Below, piece after piece: positions 11,762 through 22,980 of a DNA stretch of 64,000 nucleotides. Each line of letters opens with the position of its first letter. Within the stretch, counting starts at the first letter, position 1. The notes under the pieces were generated by a model. The model did no database searches. It was given only the letters and a program-made list of their open reading frames with translations, and had not been told where the DNA came from. The stretch covers positions 3,384,036 to 3,448,035 of the forward strand of contig OY754987.1 of NCBI GenBank assembly GCA_963576475.1. The letters are read 5' to 3'. The DNA is from Molanna angustata. Lineage: Eukaryota > Arthropoda > Insecta > Trichoptera > Molannidae. A program made the position numbers and the translations under genes.

Positions 11762-12262
11762 ACTTTCCGTGTCCGGAACACCATCATATTCTTAGCCCCC
11801 AATATTCGGCCACTCGGATTCCACTAGTGTTTGCTATCACTGTGTCTTGGTGCGTGAATGTCGCTCCTATCATGGCATGGGACATGACAGTAGGTGCACG
11901 TTGTCCTGTCTGGCGCCACACTCGCAGATGTCTTCCTCTCTGTATCCCCATTTCTTGAGGTCACTGTAACAGCAGGAGACACCCGTTCTGAGCCTATTGA
12001 GCGCTCTCCATGTTGGATAAGGCAGGTTGTGTCCCACTGACACGTCCTCCGCGGGTGGTAGCTGAGTGCGTTCGACACTATCACTCCACAGTGACAGCCT
12101 TCGGGCCTCGGGGAGGCCAAATATAGGGGCGGTCATCTCCAGGAAGCTTCTTCTGGACTTGAGTCTGCACTGATGCGGCTGTGAGCCATACATTAGATGT
12201 CTAGGGTCAGTTTGCTGCTTGCTCCGTTCGACTTCTGCTGCAACACGCCGTCTGATCGTAGG
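11762..12262 (-). mobile_element. Jockey/CR1-like LINE 3' end (family L-B, copy 1)
   Basis: Minus-strand translation gives 'GHNLPYPTWRALNRLRTG', 'LKKWGYREEDICECG', 'HLLSCPMP', the C-terminal Cys/His region of non-LTR polymerases. It ends in 'GTGTTCCGGACACGGAAAGT' followed by GTAAGT-like repeats. The same tail occurs at 54475-54867 and 59390-59570. The copy is 5' truncated near a C-run at 12262. Confidence 0.85.
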
Positions 12263-12644
12263 GGGGGGGCAATACCCACAATAAAATAATAATTGAGTTC
12301 ACCTTTTTCAAAGTTTTCTCCACATAGTAAATTTTTAATCGATTTTTCTCTAGCATAATGATTTTTTATATTTCATCTCAGAATGCTACAGCTAAGTAAT
12401 TTATTTTACATTTTATTATTTATATAAAAATTGAACCAAAAATGATTTCTTCAATTTAAATTAATGATTATACAATTATAGGTAACATTGTTGGTAAGTC
12501 ATGAAATAATACAATACATGGTAAAACTAAATTGAAAAATAAAAATATACAATATACACATAGGTAGACAGTTAAGGAGTATATTTCAGGATGAGAGATC
12601 CTTAGTGAATGAAGAGAGGAATGTGTATTAGAGTTTAAGGGGCT

Positions 12645-12700
12645 ATTTCAACTACGTATTTTTTTAGGGCCAGTACCCTAAAAAAATACGTAGTTGAAAT
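12645..12700. repeat. Perfect 25-bp palindrome with 6-nt loop
   Basis: Left arm 12645-12669 and right arm 12676-12700 are exact reverse complements, separated by 'ccagta'. As RNA it would form a perfect hairpin. See findings. Confidence 0.9.
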
Positions 12701-12719
12701 AAAGAACATTTTGTATTAA

Positions 12720-12894
12720 CATATTTATTATTTATTTATTTATACAATATACGGCATAAGCCATTTACTTGTTACAATACTAATAATAAAATATTGAAAC
12801 AATTAAAAATATAGACAAAGATTCAGATAAAAAACTTGATTCACATAAAAATACACAAAAAAAGAATTAGAGAATATTAATTAGACACCTTACA
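12720..12894. other. AT-rich tail-like sequence
   Basis: Starts with a short TTTA run and 'caatatacggcataagcc', resembling a minus-strand LINE/SINE tail. No coding sequence. Confidence 0.35.
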
Positions 12895-13035
12895 AACAGT
12901 TCAAAATAATATCATTTGATGATTCGGCGGATATTTTGTAGTAGTTAATACTAACCATATTTGAATCACAAATTCACTATAAACCACTTGTTTTAACAAG
13001 TGGTTTATAGCGAATCTGTTATTCAAATATAGTTC
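12895..13035. mobile_element. Foldback element family F1, deletion derivative
   Basis: The core is a hairpin: 'CTATAAACCACTTGTT' (12977-12992) is exactly complementary to 12995-13010 across a 2-nt loop. Arm and flank ('cggcggatattttgt.gtagttaat') match, in reverse complement, the foldback at 44646-44959 and its flank. This copy retains only the outer parts of the arms. Confidence 0.7.
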
Positions 13036-13284
13036 AAAATAAAATTAACAATAATAATGCTGCAAATATTATAACAAAATTTTAACCATCTGAAAAAAAA
13101 CTATAAAATGAGCCCAACTAACATGAATAAAAGAAAAAATAAAATTGTTTACACAAAGAAATAAATCTATAAATCAATGTACCAATGACAATATTAAAAA
13201 AAAGAAAAAATAATAATATGAGGGAAAACTATCAATCAATTTATATTTTTACAATTTTTTGGGAGACTAACAGCTATACATTAC

Positions 13285-14446
13285 AGTTTTATTTATTTAT
13301 TTATTTAAACACTTTATTGTACATTACTTAATAGCTAGTACAAATGGCGGACTTATTGCCTAATGGCAATTTCTTCCAGACAACCATCTGGGCAGTTATG
13401 AGACAAAATGGTACATGTACAAAAAAGAAAATATACATATATAAAACCATAAACATATTACATTTAAACACAAGAAAGTAAGAAGAATAAAAATATGTAC
13501 ATCAATGTAAATTTAACAAATCATAGATAAAACCTGTTACAACACTATGGGAGGGAAGGGAAAAAAAAAGGAGAGGAGATATGACTAACTACAAGAATAG
13601 GGAAATAAATGGGAAGTATGTAGGTTAAGAAATGGAAAGTAAGAGCGCGCGTTTTAATCTAGTTTTGAAGGTTCCTAACGTTGGTGCAGTTCTAATGTCA
13701 AGGGCCAAGTTGTTCCATAACCGGGCAGCATGGGCAGTAAATGATGATGAATAGAAAGCCGTGGCATGTGATGGGATGGCGAGGGTTCTCTCTTCTTTAG
13801 ATCGAAGCGGGAGTCCATGAGAGGCCAGAGGTTGAAATCTTTCGGTCAGATATGATGGAGCATTAGGGTTGTTCAAAATGTTAAACAGAAGACAAAGAGT
13901 GTGTTGATCACGGCGCAGACGGATAGGAAGCCATTTGAGTTCCTTGCGAAAAAATGATATGTGATCGTATTTGCGAAGATTATATATGAAACGTATGCAG
14001 ACGTTTTGCAATCGATCTAATTTGTTTAGAAGTTCCTGAGTAAGATCCAAATAGCAAATATCTGCATAATCGAGAATGGGGAGAAGGAGAGTTTGTGCGA
14101 GCTTTATTTTGATGTTGGTTGGAAGAAAGTTTTTGACAGAGTGAATACTATAGAAAAGTTTTCTGCTGACTTCACTGACTTGTTCAGTCCAGGAAAGATG
14201 TTGATTGAAGAGAACTCCTAGATTTTTCACTGTTTTGGATATGGGTATTGCTGTGCCATTGAGTACAGGATGGGGAATAGTGTTTGAAGTAAGTTTAGCC
14301 AGAAGTTTTGTACTCCCTATGATAATGGCGTGAGATTTGATAGGGTTAAGAAGAATACCATTTTCAGTGGCCCATTTGCTTATGTAGTCGAGTTTTACAT
14401 TTAAGATAATAATTAAACAATCAATTATAAGTCTCCGCTGATACAA
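13285..14446 (-). mobile_element. CR1/Jockey-type LINE 3' half with tail (family L-A)
   Basis: The minus-strand ORF (13625-14446) encodes the polymerase after the catalytic centre: 'KNLGVLFNQHLSW' (motif E region), 'LPILDYADICY', 'RLQNVCIRFIYNLRKYDHIS', and the C-terminal 'HAARLWNNLALDIR..PTLGTFKTRLKRALL'. The RT YADD box and endonuclease are absent, so it is 5' truncated. The 3' UTR ends with 'GGAAGAAATTGCCATTAGGC', 'AATAAGTCCGCCA' and an (AAAT)n tail near 13288-13312. SINE family 1 carries the same end. Confidence 0.88.
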
Positions 14447-14650
14447 ATCACAATATATTGTGTTAAGGTTTCATCCTGCAGCCGAGGTAAACATAATATT
14501 ACTTGAAAATATTAAATTACATTAAAAAAGTTCATATTTGCAAACAACATTTCTCTAAGAACATTTCTGGCCCCTGTTACAATAGAATACGTCAAATTCT
14601 GGTGAGTTAAGTATTGAATTATTTATATTGTTACAAACACGCCAAATAAA

Positions 14651-14965
14651 TTAATTTTTTTGATAATTATTGTATACTTGTTTTAACGAGAATATTGGAT
14701 TTTGGCGTCGCGATTGAGTAGGCACTTTAAGAATATATGAAAGATCCATAATTTTTTTTTTGAAGACCGGCAAACTATCTCCAAAAATATCTGCATTAAC
14801 ACACAGTTCATTACCAAACCTATGTAATCGCGGTATTGGTGAGTTAAAAAAATATTGCGTGGAAGCTGCTACCTCATGAAACATAATATACAAAAATGAG
14901 ACATCAAAATTATGTTGAATATTATTTTTTAATACTGTACATGTAAAATTAGTTTCAGTAAAACC
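14651..14965 (-). pseudogene. Degenerate ORF, possibly LINE C-terminus
   Basis: An open minus-strand frame of about 104 codons ends at 14651 and contains 'PRLHRFGNELCVNADIFGDS' then 'LPVFKKKIMDL'. The pattern 'R..WN.LP..I...SLPVFKKK' is common at LINE polymerase C-termini, so I suspect a diverged LINE remnant, but key residues are changed. Origin otherwise unknown. Confidence 0.3.
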
Positions 14966-14969
14966 CTTT

Positions 14970-16118
14970 CTTAATTATTTAATGTAAGTAACTAAAAAAT
15001 CACAAGAAAGTCAATATGATAATTTACTGACTGTTTTTTTGCTATTTAAAAAAAAACTCTTAATTTATGCATTTTCTTTACGAAAATATATTATATATCT
15101 CATAGGTATTAGGTGATATACAATATTTTTTCGTGTTTCATACATAAGAAGGTAATTTAGTGTGCATTTTTGTGTACATCCGTATACCCAGGGTATACAA
15201 GGGCCTTGAATTTAGTTGATAGTTAACTCGTGTTTCAAAATATATATTAACACGATTTCAATTTTTTTTTTACATTGAAATCAATTGTAGCAATACGCTT
15301 CGTTCCTGTGATATCGTACAGTTCATGTGAAATAATTCACGAATATATCACTCATACAACAAGGCAGGTTGTTCTTCACAAATCACAAAAAAGTTAATGA
15401 TTTTACTTATTGTTTTAAAATAATTATCGACTTAACATTAATTTGTGTATATTTTAATGCTGGGAAGATATTAATGGATGAGCTACGCGAGAACTCAATG
15501 CAAAATATCTATCTATCTTCATTGCAGTTAACTATCTCAAGTGCAAAACAATTGAATTAGAGAAAACGTCTAGTTTATTGGTTCTGTGTCAAAGTAAAAA
15601 AAAGATATTACCACAGTATTTTAATTATATAATACATTAAATGAACTTGTGCATTAAGTAGGTCGAGACTTTAAGAGTTCCGGGAAAATATGCAGATTAT
15701 ATTTTTTTTTATTTATTTATTTTTTTAAAAAAAAAATGAACACAGACAGCGATTGCTGATATGAGTGTTGACATACATTTTGGTTTATATTGACATTTTG
15801 TTAGATTAATACATGTTATATGTACAATGTGGTGAACTTTAACATTACAATGAAGTTTAAAAAAAAAAATTGAAAATTCAACCGTAGTGGAGCCCAAAAC
15901 AATTAGTACGTTTTAGATTCTATGTATATTTTTCAATTTGACGATAGCTATTTCGCATTGTTAGGGCATCTTCAAGACTTCTAAATTTACAGTGGAATTC
16001 TACTACGTAAAATATCCACAATTACTTCAAATAATCAGAGTTTAAAGGGCCGATTAAATAATGGAATTTTTAATAAATAAAGGGAAAAACAGAAAATATT
16101 TTAAAATAGGCTAGAACA
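14970..16118. other. AT-rich intergenic stretch
   Basis: Nothing identifiable. The short ORFs at 15369-15560 and 15709-15897 are AT-rich and motif-free. Confidence 0.45.
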
Positions 16119-16302
16119 GGGGGGAAAGTCTGGTCCGACCGGCGAAATCAAAACCCTAGTGACTAACCATATCATGGATATAATTATCATATGGCGTTCT
16201 ATTACATCTAAAGATATTATAGAACTCCATATATTAATTATATCCATGATATGGGTAATCACTAGGTTTTCGATTTCGCCGCTCAGATCAGACTTGCCCC
16301 CC
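16119..16302. mobile_element. Foldback MITE with about 68-bp terminal inverted repeats
   Basis: The ends are GGGGGG and CCCCCC. Arms of about 68 bp (including 'CGGCGAAATC', 'CCATATCATGGATATAATTA') are near-perfect reverse complements around a loop of about 45 bp. Possible short duplication 'agaa' lies outside both ends. No coding capacity. Confidence 0.8.
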
Positions 16303-16535
16303 AGAATAAGAGCTCGCTTTTAAATCGTTTTATTTATTATAATTAGTATTTTAAACCACGGATGAGTTTCGAAGCGACCATTTCTTCCCTAGGACGGATG
16401 ATGTTTTTGAAGTAAGTAGGTACTTGCTTATTAAAAAAAAACTAACGATAAATATTGATTAAGTCCAAAAGCTGTTTTATATGTTGAAAGAGAATATCTG
16501 ACTACCTATTTGTTATTTTGTTGAAACCGAATATA

Positions 16536-16745
16536 TGCCGACCGCCGTGGTACATTTGGTAAACTGTATGGCTTCTGTGCGGGCCTCCTTGGTTCGATTC
16601 CCAGCTGAGGAGAAATTTGTTTAAATTCATTTCTCTCGCAAATATTGCTTCTCTGGGCTGCAAACACTGGTTAGTTGGAAGAAATTACAATACGGCAATA
16701 AACTCGCCACTTGCGCAGGGTGCAAGGACGTGTTCATTATTATTA
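16536..16745 (+). mobile_element. tRNA-derived SINE family 1, copy 1
   Basis: A tRNA-like head ('GCCGTGGTACATTTGGTAAAC' type A box; B box 'GGTTCGATTCC') is followed by a body with 'TTGCTTCTCTGGGCTG' and a tail 'GGAAGAAATT...GGCAATAAAC', 'TCGCCACTTGCGCAGGGTGC'. It ends in an ATT-rich run. It is nearly colinear with 21055-21260 and 30462-30650. Confidence 0.85.
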
Positions 16746-16892
16746 TAGGTATTAAATAATATAAATAAAATGAAAAGCGTTTGTGTCAATTACTGGTGTG
16801 AAAGAAAAATATATTATATCTATGATATTATATTACTCTTACAAATATACACTCATTCATTTTTATGTGAACTTGAGTTGTTAAATTAATAT

Positions 16893-17225
16893 TTGTTGGG
16901 CAAACAAGTCTTTGTTTATACTTTGAATATAAAGATAAACATTATTACTGTACATACAGCTGCAGTTGTTAACATCTCTGTTAATTTGCACTCGACTGTG
17001 AAAAAAGGCCAAATAAGAAGAAGAATAAACAACCAACGAAGGTATTATCAACATTTTTCACTTTCGATTTCGTTCCACGAAACGAGACACGTAATCTTAT
17101 CATAGAATTGTGGGCTGGCTTAATACAATACCTACTATTGTTAATTCAGTTTTTTATTTATACGAAAAAATATTAAATAAAGATTTTAATAATTAGATAG
17201 ACGGATTTTATTTTATTATTATTTT
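16893..17225. other. No recognised feature
   Basis: A 70-codon plus ORF (16893-17105) lacks any family motif; otherwise AT-rich sequence. Confidence 0.4.
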
Positions 17226-17229
17226 TTTT

Positions 17230-17400
17230 TTTTTTAATATGAAGAATAAATATGTTCTTGTAGTAACAAGTACATATACCTACATCCTCAATCCTCATAC
17301 GTTCCCTAAATTAAGCATAAGTGCTTGAGCTATAGGTGAATGAAGTCGCTGGTTACCCATCATTGTGAGATGTGAAATTGTGGTATGTATTCAAGGTTGT
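17230..17400 (-). mobile_element. SINE family 3, copy (minus)
   Basis: On the minus strand it carries 'CACCTATAGC(T)CAAGCAC', 'TTAGGGAACGTA' and 'GTACTTG', matching the body and tail of the SINE at 19052-19220 and the copies at 20708-20845 and 56050-56232. The tRNA-like head is mostly lost. Confidence 0.6.
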
Positions 17401-17439
17401 TTATTTTTTATATATATTTATTACAAAATCAATACAAAT

Positions 17440-18170
17440 TTTACATATAAATCACAATTTTAAAAGGTATACTATTTCCTTCATATGATTAATAATAACC
17501 CTCTTTAATTGAGATAAAATCTCGTGTTAAAAGAGGGGAGTATCTATTTAATATTGTTACATTTGCCAAAACATTGTACATCTACTAAAAAATATGAAGC
17601 TACACAAAAACAAGAATGAAATACCAAAAAATAAATAAATAAATCAGTACAATTTTTTAATTTTATTTTTAAATATATTTTAATTTTTTTTCGAGTCTGA
17701 GACTCAAAGGTAGTTCATTAAACCACTTAGTACCTTTATACTTATAGTAATGTTGTGAGGCAGTTGTACGTAAAAGAGGAATGGTAATACATCCTTGTGA
17801 ATTTATTCTGCTGCTTATAGAAAATGACAATTGGTTTGAATTTATACGAATATCTTTATTGATTTGGAACAATGAGATTTTTTTGTAGATATTTACAACT
17901 GTTGAAACTTTAAAATCTTGAAATACATTAATAGTTGGATAATCAAATCTCTTTTTTAATATAATTTTAATAACGATTCTTAGAAAAAATTCTAAAGGCA
18001 CTAAAGTGGTTTTAAAAGCTCCCCCCCAACATATAATGCCATATTGTAAGATGGATTGAAATAGTGAAAAATATATTTTTATAAGCTAGTTTGTTTGAAG
18101 TATATTTCTAAGTTTCAGAAAAATAAAAATTAGCTTTTTAAGGCGTTCAACAGTAGTAGTTATATGTTTA
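17440..18170 (-). mobile_element. CR1/Jockey-like LINE 3' part (degenerate)
   Basis: Minus-strand translation reads 'SSKHITTTVERLKKL', 'FQSILQYGIICWGGA', 'FDYPTINVFQDFKV' and 'LRTTASQHYYKYKGTKW(F)NELP', the thumb and C-terminal region of non-LTR polymerases, interrupted by a stop near 18085. An AT-rich 3' UTR follows. Confidence 0.75.
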
Positions 18171-18289
18171 GAACTGGGCATATAAAATATGAATTGGGGA
18201 TACATTTTTCTTAAAATCGGGAAATGCTTGTGTTTTGAGTAGGTACCTACATAAACGAAAAAATAAAGTCATGATCAATATAAATAAAG

Positions 18290-18365
18290 TCATTGCACCC
18301 TGCGCAAGTGGCGAGTTTGTTGCCAAATGGCAATTTCTTCCATCTAACCAGTGTTCATAAAAAAA
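18290..18365 (-). mobile_element. SINE family 1 tail fragment
   Basis: Reverse complement of the family 1 tail: 'GGTTAGATGGAAGAAATTGC', 'CATTTGGCAACAAACTCGCC', 'ACTTGCGCAGGGTGCAATGA'. The head is missing. Confidence 0.75.
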
Positions 18366-18429
18366 CAGTGAAAAATAAAGACAGTAAACTTGTAAGTCTA
18401 TCACACTAATCGCTGTACCACCGACCCAT

Positions 18430-19050
18430 TTATTAATTGAATAATTGATTAACAAAATTTATAATACACGTCTTGAGTATTAGAGAAAGCAAATTTATAC
18501 AAATTAGTTACTTACCGGATATATTCAATTAACAAGAACAACAGCCTAACAATATTGATTTTAATTATTAACATCCAATTTAAACATATTCCTTACCAAA
18601 GTGTAGCGTTTTAAATCGCGAGTTGTTTACTAATTAATAGACAATAATTAACGATTTGTATGTTTTGTAAAAATCTGCTTTATTGTTCATTATTTTATTG
18701 AAACATTTTATTTAATTTTGTAAAATCAACAGCTTCTATAATATTACAATGAAATAGCATGTTATAAAGAGGAGAAGGCACAAGTGGATAAGATCAGAAC
18801 AGAGGTTTTAAAGAACATTGGTAGAATAGGAATATCGCAATCCCCTACCCCATACCACTGGAATTGGCCTTAGAATACATCACAGTTCACTTTATCAAGG
18901 TCAGATGTGGTGTCAAGGTTGACATTAAACGCGAAAATTTGCAACGTAAAAAATAGTAATGTTAAAAAATCATACAATTTCGTTAAAAATATTTCGAGAA
19001 ATATAATTTATTTAAAATATGTAATCAAATGTGAATACGTAATGAAGAAG
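18430..19050. other. AT-rich intergenic stretch
   Basis: No gene or repeat boundary recognised. Confidence 0.4.
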
Positions 19051-19051
19051 A

Positions 19052-19220
19052 TGAATCGATGGCAGAGCGTTTAGCGCGCTGGGCTAGTAATCCAGTGGTC
19101 GCGAGTTTGAACCATGCCTCGACCGATTTCGTTCACCTATAGCACAAGCATTTATGCTTATTTTAGGGAACGTAGGAATATGTTTATGTACTTCTTTAAC
19201 AAGGACATATTTAAAAAAAA
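19052..19220 (+). mobile_element. tRNA-derived SINE family 3, best copy
   Basis: The head 'TGGCAGAGCGTTTAGCGCGC' and B-box-like 'GCGAGTTTGAACC' are tRNA-related. The body has 'CGATTTCGTTCACCTATAGC', 'TTAGGGAACGTAGGA', then 'TTAACAAGGACATAT' and an A-run. The first 75 nt resemble a tRNA but with a substituted B box, so this is not a functional tRNA gene. Confidence 0.7.
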
Positions 19221-19255
19221 ATAATAATGATAATAATAAACTTATTCCTAACCTC

Positions 19256-19660
19256 TAAGATCACTAAGAAGAGTATGTAATAGAACGATATATGATAGAA
19301 TATGAAATGAGGACATAAAGAGAGAATGCCAGATAAAGAAGGATATTATATGTAAAATGAAAGTGAATGCCTTGAGGTGGTTTGGACCTATTGAAAGAAT
19401 GAACGATGAACGACAGACCAAAAAAATATACCTACATGGGTGCAAGAGATGGAGTGAATAGCAGAGGTCGCCCCAGAAAGGGATGGCATGACCATGTGAA
19501 TAATATTTTGAAAGAAGGAAATATAAAAAGTTTGAACAATCGACGAGCATGTATGAGACGATGCATGGATGTAAAGGAAGCCAGAAATGTGTGCAAAAAT
19601 AGAGAAGTATGGCGCCCGGTTCTCTCTGGTTACCCCGTAAGGGACGTATGTATGTATTCC
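19256..19660 (+). mobile_element. RTE-type LINE 3' end (degenerate)
   Basis: Plus-strand translation includes 'RSLRRVCNRTIYDRI', 'MKVNALRWFG', 'RGRPRKGWHDHVNNILKEGN' and 'RRCMDVKEARNVC', parallel to the copy at 47120-47680. Frameshifts lie near 19425. It ends 'GTAAGGGACGTATGTATGTA'. Confidence 0.85.
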
Positions 19661-20579
19661 TAAACTCAAATGAAAAAGGTGTTGATAACATTTTTCCTGC
19701 AACCAACTTCCATTCAATTAATAAAGCAAGTCGCTCACGCGAGTCGCTATTATGATTAAAGACTAACTTAACAGAAAATTATACTGGATGCAATAAAATA
19801 CGTCAAATAAATAATAGTGTGATGTGTACCAACGTAAATCTCCATTACATTTAATGCTCTTTAATGTTAATAATCTGTAATACAAAAAAATAGCCTTAAA
19901 AATTGCGAAATCATAACTCCCCACTATATCCCCTTGGGTTAGTGAGGATTAAAAAACATCGATAGTAAGAAATCAATTGTTTTGGTGTGTTAACATAGAC
20001 ATGATTAGTTTTCCATAGATATCCGTCCATATCTTCATGATAATAATAAAATCTTTCAAAATTCTCAGACGTTCGTGTAGGTAATTGTTTCTTTTTTTCA
20101 TTTTTATTACTGCAATATACATATAAAATAAAAATGCATTTAATGTAATGTATAAAAGATGGCCAATATAGACCGATGTTGGTGTGCCTTTAACATATAT
20201 TATTATACAGCTTAAAAAGTATAAAAGGCATTCATATTTGTTTTGTCTATTTTTTGTTGATTCTAAAACAAAAGCTCAGTTAAAAGTAATCAAATTTGTA
20301 AAACGCATAAAATGACCAAAGACGATTGCAATGTTCCTAGGTCTTGAGATACCACTAAGAATATATATGCAGGTACATAATATTATGTATATACGAGTAT
20401 GTATGTATAGCATATTAATCTCACTTTCCCTTACAGTAAATTTTGCAGTCAAGATGCTTCAAATGCGGTCATTGGGTAGGTATATACATACATACATACT
20501 TACATACATACAAGAACACCATAATAATCATACAGAGTTTGTTGACAGAAGATTCTGTAGAAATGCTGCATGTCGGCCT
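19661..20579. other. Intergenic, partly repeat-like
   Basis: Around 19890-19960 'gcgaaatcataactccccac' matches 29060-29090, a dispersed repeat. Otherwise nothing is recognised; ORFs at 20331-20712 are tails of repeats. Confidence 0.4.
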
Positions 20580-20692
20580 TATTTTTTTATTTATTAATCA
20601 ATTAATTAATTTATTTATTAGTTTACTTAATTATTTATTTATTAATTTATTTATTTATTCATTCATTTATTTATTTATTAATTTAACTATGA
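20580..20692. repeat. (TTTA)n-like AT-rich run
   Basis: Degenerate TTTA/TTAA repeats followed by a T-run. Confidence 0.8.
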
Positions 20693-20707
20693 TTTTTTTT
20701 TTTTTTT

Positions 20708-20845
20708 TATAAAAAAATGAATATGTCCTTGTTAAACAAGTACATATACATCTTCCTACGTTCCCTAAAAAAGCAAATAAATGCTTGTGCTATAGGTGAA
20801 CGAAATCGGTCGAGGCAGGATTCGAACTCGCGACCACTGATTTAT
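20708..20845 (-). mobile_element. SINE family 3, copy (minus)
   Basis: Reverse complement of the SINE at 19052-19220: 'GGTCGCGAGTTCGAATCCTG', 'CCGATTTCGTTCACCTATAG', 'TTAGGGAACGTAGGA', 'TTAACAAGGACATATTCA'. The tRNA head is truncated inside the B box. It is flanked on both sides by TTTA-type runs. Confidence 0.75.
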
Positions 20846-20932
20846 TTTTATATTTTATATTTATGTATTTTTTTATTCATTTATTAATTAATTAATTAAT
20901 TGATTTATTTATTTATTTATTTACTTACTTAC

Positions 20933-20963
<31 letters not shown>

Positions 20964-20990
20964 TTCATTTATTTATATATTTAGTATTGT
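20846..20990. repeat. (TTTA)n microsatellite, imperfect
   Basis: TTTA and TTAA runs with a short TTAC block. Confidence 0.85.
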
Positions 20991-21054
20991 TTATGGCTTA
21001 GTAATCTTTTACACACACAAAATAAAACAATTTTTAATCAAAATACTCAGGTAT

Positions 21055-21260
21055 TTGCCGACCGCCGTGGCACAATTGGTAAGCCGATTGGTTTCTGTGC
21101 GGGCGTCCTGGGTTCGATTCCCAGCATAGGAGAAATTTATTTCTCACGCAAATATTGCTTCTCTGGGCTGGAAACAATGGTTAGTTGGAAGAAATTGCCA
21201 TATGGCAATAAACTGGCCACTTGCGCAGGGTGCAAGGGAGTGTTCATTATTATTATTATT
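21055..21260 (+). mobile_element. tRNA-derived SINE family 1, best copy
   Basis: It has the clearest Pol III promoter: A box 'TGGCACAATTGGTAAGCCG', B box 'GGGTTCGATTCCC'. Body 'TTGCTTCTCTGGGCTGGAAA' and tail 'AGAAATTGCCATATGGCAAT', 'CACTTGCGCAGGGTGCAAGG' end in an ATT run. Confidence 0.88.
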
Positions 21261-21600
21261 AATATATTAAAAAAATGCTATAATTTTTGTAAGATACATA
21301 TCTTATCTAATAAATTATGACACTTTTACTTAGAACAGGACGTCCAATGAAAAAATATATAAATTAATAATACAGTATTTTACCGAGGTAAAAAAAAATA
21401 AAACGCTTCAAATATTTAAATAGTTACCTAGCATTAAATTTATTTACATTACAACCATTAAAAAAATGCAGTAAGTATGTTTTATATAGTGGCGTAAAAC
21501 ATTGATTTTAAGCTAGCTGTGGACTGTGGAAGCACTTGATTGGATGCTATTTGTTTTTATATAGGTACATATTACATATTATGTTGTATTCTGTTTATTA
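21261..21600. other. No recognised feature
   Basis: AT-rich sequence between the SINE and the RTE fragment; nothing supportable. Confidence 0.4.
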
Positions 21601-21990
21601 TTTACTGTCCATTATCTGTGCGTGTCTGTACTTTCTTACTTCCCATGGCCGTACAACTCATGTAGAGCTTTAGCCAACTAACAATGGATTTCCAAGTCTT
21701 TCTGAAAGCAGCAATCGACTCCCAGTCATCGTAATTCAACTTCATTAATATGTTTGAGAGTGATCGAGTTAGACTTATTTTAGGCCGAAGCTGAACGTTG
21801 GGACGGACACAAGTCGAAACCTGTGAGGCGATTAACATATCCAGAATGTTCATACTCCTCGCTACAGTCTTACTACTTCTGGACGAAGGCCTCCTCCATC
21901 TCCTTCCACGCCACTCTATCTTGTGCTCTAACCAATTGACACCAGCATGACGGCTGATGTCATCCCTCCTTCGCGGTCTGGTTGTCATTG
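21601..21990 (-). mobile_element. RTE-type LINE C-terminal fragment
   Basis: Minus translation has 'TTRPRRRDDISRHAGVNWLE', followed out of frame by '(E)WKEMEEAFVQ'. It corresponds to the RTE ending 'GRP..RW.DDI...AG..W...AQDR..W...GEA.VQ'. It is related to the copies at 32463-32990 and 33062-33640 but more diverged. The part below 21860 is not clearly LINE. Confidence 0.65.
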
Positions 21991-22306
21991 GCCATCAACT
22001 CTGGTTGTTTTGCTAACACTAACTTGCTACGTTGTCCGTGTTAAATAAATAGTTGATAAAGTACTTGTATTAATAGTTGACAAATAAATACTTGCTCTAA
22101 GTATTACTCGTATATAAGTAAAGAACAAAAATATGCCATCAAAAAAAACATCTCATCATATACTCTGGATCACAGAGTACCAATTTGACAGGGAATTAGA
22201 CAGAGTAAATAAATAATGATAGAAGTTTTAGTATGATCGGACTTACATGTCGAATTAATTACACTATTTTTTTTTGTCAATAGTAACAATTTATCATGTT
22301 AAAATT

Positions 22307-22449
22307 AACCGAACTATAGTGACTACAAAACATTTGATTTTGTGGAACTGAATGTTTTGTGAACACAGCCAAACAGTACAGTCGTAATTAGATAAACCTT
22401 TAATACTGATAAAAAAGGTTTGGCTAAAACGAAGGTAGCCAGTTCGGTT
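22307..22449 (-). mobile_element. MITE-like element, family M1 copy 2
   Basis: Reverse complement of 7879-8025 with the same AACCGAACT/AGTTCGGTT termini; 143 bp, no ORF. Confidence 0.6.
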
Positions 22450-22506
22450 GTCATATATTTTTTTTATTATAAAATTATTCAATATTTTAAGAAACTGTGT
22501 TTTTTT

Positions 22507-22780
22507 TATTGACAAACTTTTTTAACATCTCAATAGAGACGAAGTTGGGATATTGTAGAAGAACCAGATGGCGTTACAAAAAAAGGTTTTTACGTTACTT
22601 CATAGATGGCAATAGTAAAGTTCCTTATTTTCAAGTGAATTACTTCACACTATTCAAATATATAGAACTTGCAAAAATAACATTGATAAGGGAACTCAAT
22701 AAGAAGGCATAATTCGTAAGCCCTGTAGGTGTCTCGAGTTCCTGGTTCTTCTACAATATCCCAACAAAAGTTTGTCAATA
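22507..22780. mobile_element. Inverted-repeat element family C, best copy
   Basis: It begins 'TATTGACAAACTTTT' and ends with its reverse complement. 'GGATATTGTAGAAGAACCAG' appears on the left and in reverse on the right. Relatives lie at 29790-29885, 31905-32065, 48451-48645, 53365-53521 and 56751-57048, with either the end or a middle block ('gtaaaccagccgatgacagg') retained. Confidence 0.75.
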
Positions 22781-22980
22781 AAAATATCATTTAACTCCCG
22801 AAAAGGAAAAATCCAATGTTTGCAAATGTCCAATTAAAAAAAATATTGCGTTTTCTTTACAAAACGAGTGGGTTGTGGCCAACACTAAACTCCCCACACC
22901 ATAGTAAGCGTTTATTTTCTTCTTCAAATATTGACGATCTCATTATGGTAAAATATGCTTATGTTATATGAAATATTTTA

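Noticed and set aside
19052..19145. Possible tRNA gene
   Set aside because: A/B-box-like sequence without a closing acceptor stem or T-run terminator, and repeated elsewhere with the same non-tRNA body; it is a SINE.
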